From an uncultured Bacteroidota bacterium (lineage in GTDB: Bacteria > Bacteroidota > Bacteroidia > UKL13-3): DNA of 61,197 nucleotides. Position numbers and translations under genes: made by a program. Under the pieces are notes generated by a model. It was not told the origin of the DNA, made no database searches, and saw only the letters and a list, made by a program, of their open reading frames with translations. Position 1 is the stretch's first letter; the number at the start of each line of letters is the position of its first letter. Below, piece after piece: positions 33,828-42,198 of the stretch. The stretch lies in contig CAISCU010000004.1 of NCBI GenBank assembly GCA_903883965.1, positions 1 to 61,197 of the forward strand, given 5' to 3'.

Positions 33828-35216
33828 GTGTTTGCCATTGTAGATATTGAAACTACAGGAGGTCAGCCTTCTGCCAATGCCATAACGGAAATTGCCGTCT
33901 ATATCACTGACGGTCAAAAAGTACTTCAACAGTTTGAAACATTGGTGAATCCAGAAATTCCTATTCCTCTTTATATTCAAAGTTTTACGGGCATTTCTCA
34001 GTCTATGGTAGACAATGCGCCTACTTTTAATCAGATAGCTCCCAACTTGTTTGAAATTCTGAACGGAAAAATATTTGTGGCTCACAATGTGAATTTTGAC
34101 TATGCATTTATCAAAAATCAATTTGAATTAGCGGGTATTCAATACAATGCGTCTAAGTTATGTACGGTTAGGCTCAGTAGAAAAATCATTCCGGGTAAAT
34201 CTTCATATGCTTTAGGTAACTTATGTGGGTCTATAGGAATTCCCTTACAAAATAGACATAGAGCAGCAGGTGATGCATTTGCAACGGTTCAACTGTTTCA
34301 TCTTTTAATAGAAAAAGACAGCACGCAATTCATTAGTGAAAGCCTAAAAAAAGGGAGTAAAGAATATGTATTACCTCCCAATTTACCCAAAGAAGAAGTC
34401 GAAAAACTGCCTAAAAATCCTGGAATTTATTATTTCATAGACAACAAAGGATTGGCCATCTATGTAGGCAAAGCCAAAAATATTAAAAATAGAGTCATTA
34501 GCCATTTTACAGGAAATATAAATAGCAGTCAAAAGCAAAATTTATTAAGAAATGTATATGGATTGAGCTGTGTACAAACAGGAAATGAATTATTGGCTTT
34601 GTTATTAGAAAGTCAAGAAATTAAACGGTTATGGCCTGATGAAAACAGGGCTCAAAAGAAATTTCAAACGGTTTATGGTTTGTATGATTACTTAGACCAA
34701 AATGGAAAAATCAGGTTTGGAGTTGATAAGGTTAGAAAAGAATTGAAGCCATTGGTTACTTTCTCAAATAGGTCTGAAGCATTGTTATATGTAGAAAGTT
34801 TAATTGAGGAATTTGGATTGTGTCCAAAACTTTGTAACCATCAAACCAATTTACTTCCTTGTTATTCAGTAGAAAAGGAAATTTGTTCAGGTAGCTGTCT
34901 GGCAAATGAGAACATAGCTTTTTATAACCAAAAAGCCCAAGCATTTTTTGATAAGTTGAATGCCGAAAAAAAGGCTTATTTTATTGTTGGTAAAGGAAGA
35001 AATCACAAGGAGCAAGTGGTAATTGTCTATGAGCCAGGTGTTTTCGTGGGTTTTTGTTATACCAGTAATAAAGTTCAATTAGATTTTGATGTTTTAAGAG
35101 ATGAGGCTCAGCCCTTAAAATTAAACCACACAATGGAAGCCATTTTAGCTCCTTTTATCAATACTGTATCCAAAGAATACAAGGTGTACGCACAGTTACG
35201 CATGACTTTGAAATAA
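33828..35216 (+). CDS. DnaQ-like 3'-5' exonuclease fused to GIY-YIG nuclease domain
   Basis: A 462-residue cytosolic protein with a GTG start at 33828. The N-terminal DEDDh exonuclease domain (1-165) shows VDIETTGG (D6, E8), HNVNFDYAF and HRAAGDA. The GIY-YIG domain (about 200-285) begins NPGIYYFIDNKGLAIYVGKAKNIKNRV, as in UvrC and Cho. A ~170-residue C-terminal region follows with a cysteine cluster (PKLCNH, CYSVEKEICSGSC). The same architecture is known in several bacteria and is thought to act in repair, but its role is not settled. A -7-like TAATTTCG ends 4 bases before the GTG, so the transcript may be leaderless. Confidence 0.85.
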   Translation: MFAIVDIETTGGQPSANAITEIAVYITDGQKVLQQFETLVNPEIPIPLYIQSFTGISQSMVDNAPTFNQIAPNLFEILNGKIFVAHNVNFDYAFIKNQFELAGIQYNASKLCTVRLSRKIIPGKSSYALGNLCGSIGIPLQNRHRAAGDAFATVQLFHLLIEKDSTQFISESLKKGSKEYVLPPNLPKEEVEKLPKNPGIYYFIDNKGLAIYVGKAKNIKNRVISHFTGNINSSQKQNLLRNVYGLSCVQTGNELLALLLESQEIKRLWPDENRAQKKFQTVYGLYDYLDQNGKIRFGVDKVRKELKPLVTFSNRSEALLYVESLIEEFGLCPKLCNHQTNLLPCYSVEKEICSGSCLANENIAFYNQKAQAFFDKLNAEKKAYFIVGKGRNHKEQVVIVYEPGVFVGFCYTSNKVQLDFDVLRDEAQPLKLNHTMEAILAPFINTVSKEYKVYAQLRMTLK

Positions 35217-35273
35217 GTCAAATACGCTATCATAATTTAACAATTTTTTAGTATTAAATCGGCTGAAGCAAAT

Positions 35274-35281
35274 TAACTTTG
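35274..35281 (+). promoter_or_regulatory. Candidate -7 box (TAACTTTG) for the giant secreted protein gene
   Basis: TAACTTTG fits TAnnTTTG. It would leave a leader of about 150 bases before the ATG at 35434. The 217-base gap 35217-35433 holds nothing else that I can identify. Confidence 0.45.
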
Positions 35282-35433
35282 ACAGCTGTTTGACATCCAA
35301 CGTGCTTTAAAAAAAAACTTAAAAATTGAAATGTGTATTAGTTGTTTGAATCTATGCAATTTCAAAATCTAACTTGCGCACAATTAAGACGTTAAAATAT
35401 TAAATCAAACCATACAATTATACCATGTTTACC

Positions 35434-38400
35434 ATGAAATCTAGTTTTTTAAAATTTTTGTTTCTTGTTATTTCAGTAATAACAATGAATCAATTGAGCG
35501 CTCAAACAATTTTGAGTTCCTATGACTTTAATCCAATCACAGCTACTCAGACATTTGGCCCAAGTCCATATGCAGGTTCTGCTGCTGCCAATGTAACAGC
35601 TGGTGGTTTAACCAGGGGGCCTGGAGTTTTAACAAGCGGAACACCTGCCGCAAGAGGTTGGGGAGGGGTTAGTTGGCAAGCAACAAGTGGTGCCAATGCA
35701 GTAACGGCCAATCAATTTTTTACATTTACCGTGAAAGCCAACGCCGGTTACAAATTAAGCATTGACTCATTAAGGTTTCCTTATAGGAGATCTGCATCAG
35801 GGCCAGCATCTGGAATGTTAGATTATTCGTTAAATGGAACAACTTTTACAACAGCTGCAACACTTTCATTCACAAACACTACTTCTGGAGGTGCAATTCT
35901 AAAGGTTGATTTAAGTGCCATTGCAGCGTTAAAAAATGTACCTTCCTCTGCTACCATTACGTTCAGAATTGCAGGATATGGTGGAACAGCATCAGCAGGA
36001 ACTTTTTATTGCTATGATGTGGTAAATTCAACTGCTCCAGACTTGTGTGTAGTGGGTAGTGTTACTCCCTCTAGCGGTCCTTTGGTAGTAGCTACTGGTA
36101 CATTAAAAGAATTTGCAAGTCCAGGAATTGGCTTGCCATCAAATGAGCAAACAATAACAGTTTCCGGTTCAAATTTAACCAATGATTTGGTTGTAAATGC
36201 ACCTACAGGATATGAAGTTTCATTGTCATCAGGTGCTGGATTTGCCTCATCAATTACCATTACACCTAGTGTTGGAGTTGTTGGCAATACCACCATTTAT
36301 GTCAGGTATAACCCTACAGCATTAACTGATCAGTCAACAGTTGTGTTAACAGCAACGAGTTCAGGCTCTCCAACTCAAAGTATTGACTGTTTGGGTTCAA
36401 TATATAATTTAAACTTCAATGACATTGCCATCATTGGTATGAACACTTCTTCAAAGAATGTCATTTCATTTGTTGTTGTCAATACCATTCCAGCCAATAC
36501 CAAAATTAAGTTTACAGACAATGGTTACAGTGACCCTACAACTCAAATGCTAACTGAGGGGACATTGATTTATACTGCACCAACATCCCTTACTTCGGGA
36601 ACTGTTGTTACTTGGACAAATGGAATGACCATAACTGGAACAGGATGGAACTCAGCAGCCCCTTCTAATTTTACATTGGCTGTTAATGGAGATCAATTAT
36701 TTGCATACCAAGGAACATGGGGAATTAGTGGTGGTAACACCAGCTTATTGGGTGGAATGATGACAGGAGGTACTTGGGTAACAACAGGTACAATTACCAA
36801 CGTCACTACCAATTCTTATTTGCCAGCGGCTTTAACTGTTGGTGTAAATGCCATGAGTGTCTTTAATCCAAATGCGTATTACCTTAACAATACAGCCAAT
36901 ACAACAATCAGTCAGTTGAATTTACCTGCCAGAACAAAAGATTCAACCAATTGGAATACCAGTTCAACCCAAATTTATCCAACACCATCATGGGTATTCA
37001 ATATCATTGCTGAGGAACCTACTGGCCAAGCTTATTTTCAAAACACAACCAATATTTCAACCAACAGCATGACCTTAAATTTTGCTGGAGGAAATGGTGG
37101 AAATTATTTAGTAGTTGTTAAAAATGGTTCTCCTGTAACAGGTATTCCTATTGATGCTACCACTTATACAGCCGATACCAATTTTAGTTTTGGTTCAAGT
37201 ATTGCAGTAGGTGAATATGTTGTATACAATGGTTCAAGTGCTGTAAATACTGTATCAATTTCAGGATTGACATTTGGTACCAATTATTATTATGCAATTT
37301 TCCCTTACAATGGAACAGGAAATAAGTCAAATTATTTGACTGATAATCCAGGTAATGGAGTGGATATGACCAATGGTATACCAAACTCAACTTCATCAGA
37401 CATTATTGCTGATACCAGCTTTTATGAGCCTGAAAATATTGCTTATCAAAATTTCCAAGACACTACAGATGTAACGTATTTGAATTCAATTGAAGTGGCA
37501 AGATTTCAAATTAGAGATGGCGGTTTTGGAGCAGATATGGATACTGCTTCAACGGTATTAACGAGCATTGGATTTGCTGTTCAAGGTAATCAGTCGTTGA
37601 GTAGATTGGCGTTGTACAATGGCATTACTGAAATTGCTGATCTACCGGTATCAGATACACTCATTAATTTTACCAATTTGAGTTTCTATACCCATGACAA
37701 TACCATTGAAAATTTGAGTATAAGGGCAACCTTTAAATCAAAAGTTACAGACAATGCTCAATTTGGCTTCACCATCAGAAGTGCAGCCAATTCAGCTACT
37801 GGATCTTCATTTTACTTATATGATGCCGGAGCTGCAGCTACTTCATTATTAGGAGATAAAAATAGAATTGAAGTTTCATCTATTCAACTCAGGTTTATAC
37901 AACAACCAACCAAAACTGTTACTAATTATCCAATTAGCCCAAGTATTGTAGTTGCAGCTGTAGACAACCTGAATAATATAGATTTAGATTATGTAACTGA
38001 TATGACTTTGACTTCATCTGTTCAGGTGTCAAATAATGCAACCTTGGTGGTAACTCCAATTTTAGGTGTTGGAACTTTTTCAAATGTGATGTATGCTGCT
38101 ACGCAAACAGGTATTACCATTGAAGTGAGTTCAGGTACTCTAACAAGCACAGGAATGAGTGCAAGTTTTGATGTAATTAAAGCATTAGAAGTTGGTGATT
38201 TGTCAATAATGGGTTACAGTGGAACCAATCCAGATAAATTCTCTTTTATGTTACATTCAGATATACCTGCTGGTTCTGTCATTACTTTTACAGATAATGC
38301 GTTCAATGGTACATCTTTAACTAGCAACGAAGGTGTTGTAGTTTGGACCTCTCCAAACAGGGTATTGCCTTCAGGTACAGTTGTAACCATATCAATTCCG

Positions 38401-40425
38401 TTAACCAATACTGTAGTTGTAGACAGTTCTAATGGTTTGCCAAATGGTACTGTAACCATGACATCAAACTTTGCATTGGCAACCGCAGGTGACCAATTGT
38501 TGTGTTACAGAGGAACATCATTTGCACCAATTTTCTTAACTGCATTTTCATCTACTCCATGGGTAAATGTTGGAGCAACAATCAATACAAATAACTCAGT
38601 ACTCCCAACTGGTTTGGTTGCTGGTATTACAGCCTCTAATACTGGAGTAACATTTACGAATGGGTATTATAATAACACCACAACAGGTTCTAACTATTTA
38701 TTAAGGTCTTTAATTAATAACAAAGATAATTGGGTAACTAGTTCATCATTACAAGCGGCTTATCCAAAATATGTGACTACATTTTCAACCAAAACACAAA
38801 TCTCAGCGAATGCCTCTATTACTGAATTGGCAATTTTAAATACAGATACCTTTGCATTGGGTAATTTTAAGTTGACATTGAATGGAGTAGCTTCAGGAAC
38901 AGGTGTGTTAAGAGGAAGTTCATTGGCCAGTTTAACTGTTACAGGTGCAGGAAACCATGGGGTGCTTAACTTTGATCAATCTATCAATGGAAGTACCAAT
39001 ACCATCAAAGATTTTGTGTTAACAAGTGGCGGAGTGAGTATAGGCAATTTGCTCAATAATACCGGAACTTTAACCCTAACTGCAGGTAATTTAGTAATTG
39101 ATGCTGCTGCCGTATTAAATTTCTCAGGTACAACAATAAACAGAACTTCTGGTGTAATAGATTTCAAAGTTTTAAACGCGGAATTGAAATTTAAGAACAC
39201 CTCAGCATTGGTATTACCGAGTGGAATGTTTGCTGGGGCAGTGCCAATTTTTACAGTTGAAGGTGCTCAAATTACATTGGGTTCTGCATTGACTGTTTCT
39301 AACAAGCTTAATTTAAATGGAGGAAACTTAATAGGAAGTGCTTCCAATACCGTATCTGTAACAAACAATCAATCGGATGCTATTTACAGAACCAGTGGGT
39401 ATATCAATGCGCCTTTAATTAGAACAGTATCTATGATGTTAACCAATGGTCCGAGTTATCTTTTCCCAGTTGGAAAAAATATTTACAATGCATTTGAGTT
39501 GGTTGAGCCGAATACCAATGGTTTTGGTGATTTTGATATGAAAGTGAATTTAATTGATACCAATACCGGAGCTACAACAGGTACTGGTATGAACACAATT
39601 AACTCAAATTTTATTTGGGAAGCTCAAATTCTAACCGCAAACAATAGTTTTGTGAGTGCAAAAGTTAAATTGTCAGACACAAGTATTTATGCAGGAGCTA
39701 ATGATGCTATTGCATTCAGTCTATTGTCAAATGGTGCTTTTGATAACATTGATGCCAGTATTCCAACTGCTAACGATTTATTGACAAATAACCAATTGAC
39801 CTCACTTGGCTATTTTGCTTTGGGAGTGAAAACTTCTGCTACTCCTCAGTTGGCGGCCATTGATTTAAAAGCATATATTCAAGGGTTGTATTTAGGAAAT
39901 GGAACAATGGCTGCTGCTTTGTTTAATTCAGATCCAACATTGTCCGATACCATTGCTGATTCTATAGAAGTAGAATTGCATGAAGCATTTGGTTCTTATT
40001 TAACTATATATAGCCAAAAAGCGGTACTTAATACGAGCGGAGTTTGTAATTTAACTTTCCCTTCTGCAGTTGTTGGAAATAGCTACTATATTGTAGTGAA
40101 ACATAGAAATTCTATTCCTGTATGGAGTGCTACACCTATTACCTTAACTTTTACCAATTCAATCAATTTTACTGTTAATGCCACTGATGCATATGGAGCT
40201 AATTTAGCTGAATTAGAAACTGGTATTTTTGGCATGTATTCTGGAGATATCAACCAAGATGGTTTCATAGATGGTAACGATTTCATTGATGTAGACAATG
40301 ACAATACTAACTTTGCATCAGGTTATTTGGTAACTGATGTAAATGGTGACGCATTTGTGGATGGAAACGATTTTATTGTAATTGACAATAACAATACTTT
40401 GTTTATTGGAGTTGCAAATCCTTAA
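35434..40425 (+). CDS. Giant secreted protein with duplicated tail-like modules and dockerin-like C-terminus
   Basis: A 1663-residue exported protein with a signal peptide ending around residue 21 (LSAQ); an ATG three codons earlier is equally in frame. Beta-rich modules include an anchor-type N-terminal domain (~25-210), an Ig-like domain (~215-325), a lamin-tail-like module starting IAIIGMNTSSKNVISFVVV (~330-530) and a second copy starting LSIMGYSGTNPDKFSFMLH (~920-1085), each with FTDN, VxWT and a GDQLxxYxG block. The last ~65 residues hold two EF-hand-like loops, GDINQDGFIDGNDF and DVNGDAFVDGNDF, with DNDNT and DNNNT spacers, ending VANP. No classical T9SS sorting domain is seen. It is probably a surface adhesin or scaffold; Thr, Ser and Asn dominate. 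Confidence 0.8.
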   Translation: MKSSFLKFLFLVISVITMNQLSAQTILSSYDFNPITATQTFGPSPYAGSAAANVTAGGLTRGPGVLTSGTPAARGWGGVSWQATSGANAVTANQFFTFTVKANAGYKLSIDSLRFPYRRSASGPASGMLDYSLNGTTFTTAATLSFTNTTSGGAILKVDLSAIAALKNVPSSATITFRIAGYGGTASAGTFYCYDVVNSTAPDLCVVGSVTPSSGPLVVATGTLKEFASPGIGLPSNEQTITVSGSNLTNDLVVNAPTGYEVSLSSGAGFASSITITPSVGVVGNTTIYVRYNPTALTDQSTVVLTATSSGSPTQSIDCLGSIYNLNFNDIAIIGMNTSSKNVISFVVVNTIPANTKIKFTDNGYSDPTTQMLTEGTLIYTAPTSLTSGTVVTWTNGMTITGTGWNSAAPSNFTLAVNGDQLFAYQGTWGISGGNTSLLGGMMTGGTWVTTGTITNVTTNSYLPAALTVGVNAMSVFNPNAYYLNNTANTTISQLNLPARTKDSTNWNTSSTQIYPTPSWVFNIIAEEPTGQAYFQNTTNISTNSMTLNFAGGNGGNYLVVVKNGSPVTGIPIDATTYTADTNFSFGSSIAVGEYVVYNGSSAVNTVSISGLTFGTNYYYAIFPYNGTGNKSNYLTDNPGNGVDMTNGIPNSTSSDIIADTSFYEPENIAYQNFQDTTDVTYLNSIEVARFQIRDGGFGADMDTASTVLTSIGFAVQGNQSLSRLALYNGITEIADLPVSDTLINFTNLSFYTHDNTIENLSIRATFKSKVTDNAQFGFTIRSAANSATGSSFYLYDAGAAATSLLGDKNRIEVSSIQLRFIQQPTKTVTNYPISPSIVVAAVDNLNNIDLDYVTDMTLTSSVQVSNNATLVVTPILGVGTFSNVMYAATQTGITIEVSSGTLTSTGMSASFDVIKALEVGDLSIMGYSGTNPDKFSFMLHSDIPAGSVITFTDNAFNGTSLTSNEGVVVWTSPNRVLPSGTVVTISIPLTNTVVVDSSNGLPNGTVTMTSNFALATAGDQLLCYRGTSFAPIFLTAFSSTPWVNVGATINTNNSVLPTGLVAGITASNTGVTFTNGYYNNTTTGSNYLLRSLINNKDNWVTSSSLQAAYPKYVTTFSTKTQISANASITELAILNTDTFALGNFKLTLNGVASGTGVLRGSSLASLTVTGAGNHGVLNFDQSINGSTNTIKDFVLTSGGVSIGNLLNNTGTLTLTAGNLVIDAAAVLNFSGTTINRTSGVIDFKVLNAELKFKNTSALVLPSGMFAGAVPIFTVEGAQITLGSALTVSNKLNLNGGNLIGSASNTVSVTNNQSDAIYRTSGYINAPLIRTVSMMLTNGPSYLFPVGKNIYNAFELVEPNTNGFGDFDMKVNLIDTNTGATTGTGMNTINSNFIWEAQILTANNSFVSAKVKLSDTSIYAGANDAIAFSLLSNGAFDNIDASIPTANDLLTNNQLTSLGYFALGVKTSATPQLAAIDLKAYIQGLYLGNGTMAAALFNSDPTLSDTIADSIEVELHEAFGSYLTIYSQKAVLNTSGVCNLTFPSAVVGNSYYIVVKHRNSIPVWSATPITLTFTNSINFTVNATDAYGANLAELETGIFGMYSGDINQDGFIDGNDFIDVDNDNTNFASGYLVTDVNGDAFVDGNDFIVIDNNNTLFIGVANP

Positions 40426-40439
40426 TCGTAAGTTATTTA

Positions 40440-40478
40440 TTCATAAAAAAAGGGGCCTTGAGCCCCTTTTTTTATGAA
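40440..40478. terminator. Strong bidirectional terminator after the giant secreted protein gene
   Basis: TTCAT + A-run + GGGGC (to 40456), loop CTTGA, GCCCC + T-run + ATGAA. The convergent transporter gene stops at 40472-40474, inside the right arm. Confidence 0.93.
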
Positions 40479-41236
40479 TCTTTTTGCGCTTCTTCCATCA
40501 TAGCATGAGCCAATTCTTTGCCCAAATAGGCATCAATTAAATTGTGTATGAAATAAAGTACTGGAGTGAGTATAACAGCAACTGTAAATTTATACATGTA
40601 ATTGACAATGCCAATTCCCAATACCAGTTTGATGTCCCAGCCTGCACCTATGTAAAATGCAATAATTAATACAACAAAACTGTCAATCAATTGAGAAACC
40701 AGTGTAGAACCTGTAGACCTTAACCAAAGCATTTTGTTTCCAGTTTTATTTTTTAGAAAATGAAATACAGAAACATCAATAAACTGACCCACTAAAAAGG
40801 CTACCAATGAGCCTATAATTATCCATAAGCCTTGACCAAAAATTTGGCTGTAAGCCTGCTGCATATTCACTTTTCCTTCACTTGTTTCTTTAATTATCCA
40901 GAAATCGGCTGGTTCCAATTGAATGGCAAAAAATAAAGTTAAGAAGGTATAGACAATGAGCCCTATGGCAATATAAGTGAATAATCTCACCCCACTTTTA
41001 CCAAAATACTCATTGATAATATCGGTCATGATAAATACCATTGGCCATAATATTACACCAGCTGTCATATTAAATGAAAATGAATTTCCTAGCAGATCAA
41101 TAGATAGGGGAGACATACCAATTGATTTTTCTAATGAAAATATTTTTACGCCAATCATTTCAGCAATGATTGCATTGGCAATGAAAAACGCTCCAAGAGC
41201 CAAAAATAATTTATTGCGTTTAGGTTCTTTGCTCAT
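40472..41236 (-). CDS. yhhQ: Queuosine precursor transporter, YhhQ family
   Basis: A 254-residue inner-membrane protein of the YhhQ/VUT family (PF02592), which imports deazaguanine queuosine precursors such as preQ0/preQ1. About six membrane segments are visible: ~10-28, 48-72, 80-104, 135-158, 180-203 and 215-240. The family signature ITDIINEYFGKSGVRLF (71-87) and LVAFLVGQFIDVSVFHFLK (~139-157) are recognisable, as is LVSQLIDSF. It starts one base after the stop of the DDAH-like hydrolase gene and so lies in the same operon. The last codons overlap a bidirectional terminator. Confidence 0.88.
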   Translation of the reverse strand: MSKEPKRNKLFLALGAFFIANAIIAEMIGVKIFSLEKSIGMSPLSIDLLGNSFSFNMTAGVILWPMVFIMTDIINEYFGKSGVRLFTYIAIGLIVYTFLTLFFAIQLEPADFWIIKETSEGKVNMQQAYSQIFGQGLWIIIGSLVAFLVGQFIDVSVFHFLKNKTGNKMLWLRSTGSTLVSQLIDSFVVLIIAFYIGAGWDIKLVLGIGIVNYMYKFTVAVILTPVLYFIHNLIDAYLGKELAHAMMEEAQKDS

Positions 41237-41237
41237 T

Positions 41238-42113
41238 TTAGTAAATCATCATTTTCATACAAAATACCGAACCTCCAGATTTCATAAATGCACTGGTTTC
41301 AATTTCATCAATTTCATACCCTTCAGCTTGTAATGCTTGAATTGCTTGCACACTTCCTTTTTGCAATACAGCTACTTTTTTAGTATTTTCAGGGTAGTTG
41401 ATTACATGTGCGTTCAAACAAAATGTTTCGATAGCTTCTGTAGCATCTATATAGTAAATCTTTTTAAAATAACTTTGGATTTGATTCAAACCTTCAATTG
41501 TAAATGCTTCTTTACATAGCATTACTGCATCTTCGGATAAAGGAACAAAACAAGTATCTAAGTGGTAAAAATTTTCACTAATGAGTTCCAATTGCACTAT
41601 TGGTGTAGCTGTTATGGCACCGATTTCTTGGTAAGCATTTGCATGGCTTCTATGTCCATATCCACCATAGTACAATTGTTTACCTGGGTGAGGAATGGTA
41701 TCTCCCATGCCTTCAAATAAATCTGTATGGGTAAGTTCTATGCATTTATAGTCAAGTTTTTGATAAAATTCTTTGAAGAATGGAACTTCTTTTTGTCTAG
41801 AAGGGTGTTTCATTTTACTCAGAATCACACTTTTTACTCCATTTAAATCCATGAATGGAAAACTCTGATTGGCACAAAACACCATGTCTTCACATCCTTC
41901 CGCTCCATCTATTACCAGTACTTCGTCTAAGTACCCTTGGTCTACCCATTTTAAATAAACCTGTTTGAGCATTTCCCATTGATGCAATACTTCTTGTTTG
42001 TTTACTTTTCCATTCTGACCTTCCATATAAGGATTTTTTACGTCTATAATGTCAAAATATTCAGGATGACACATGAGTACTTTTCTGGGTTCTATTCGTT
42101 GTTTGACTTCCAT
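41238..42113 (-). CDS. Arginine deiminase/DDAH-superfamily hydrolase
   Basis: A 291-residue cytosolic protein of the guanidino-modifying superfamily, close to dimethylarginine dimethylaminohydrolase-type enzymes. The substrate-loop FCANQSF (79-85), EGMGDTI (135-141), YGGYGHRSHA (149-158), the H184-x-D186 pair in FYHLDTCFVP and the catalytic Cys285 in SGGSVFCMKM near the C-terminus are in order. It would hydrolyse arginine or a substituted guanidine to citrulline or ornithine products. It is the first of a two-gene operon with the YhhQ transporter (1-base gap); the functional link between the two is unclear. Confidence 0.83.
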   Translation of the reverse strand: MEVKQRIEPRKVLMCHPEYFDIIDVKNPYMEGQNGKVNKQEVLHQWEMLKQVYLKWVDQGYLDEVLVIDGAEGCEDMVFCANQSFPFMDLNGVKSVILSKMKHPSRQKEVPFFKEFYQKLDYKCIELTHTDLFEGMGDTIPHPGKQLYYGGYGHRSHANAYQEIGAITATPIVQLELISENFYHLDTCFVPLSEDAVMLCKEAFTIEGLNQIQSYFKKIYYIDATEAIETFCLNAHVINYPENTKKVAVLQKGSVQAIQALQAEGYEIDEIETSAFMKSGGSVFCMKMMIY

Positions 42114-42198
42114 TTCTTTAATTTATTTTTAAGCTACATTGCTTTGGATACCTTGAATTTTATAACGATGTTGGTTGATTAAACAAACATATTCAAAT

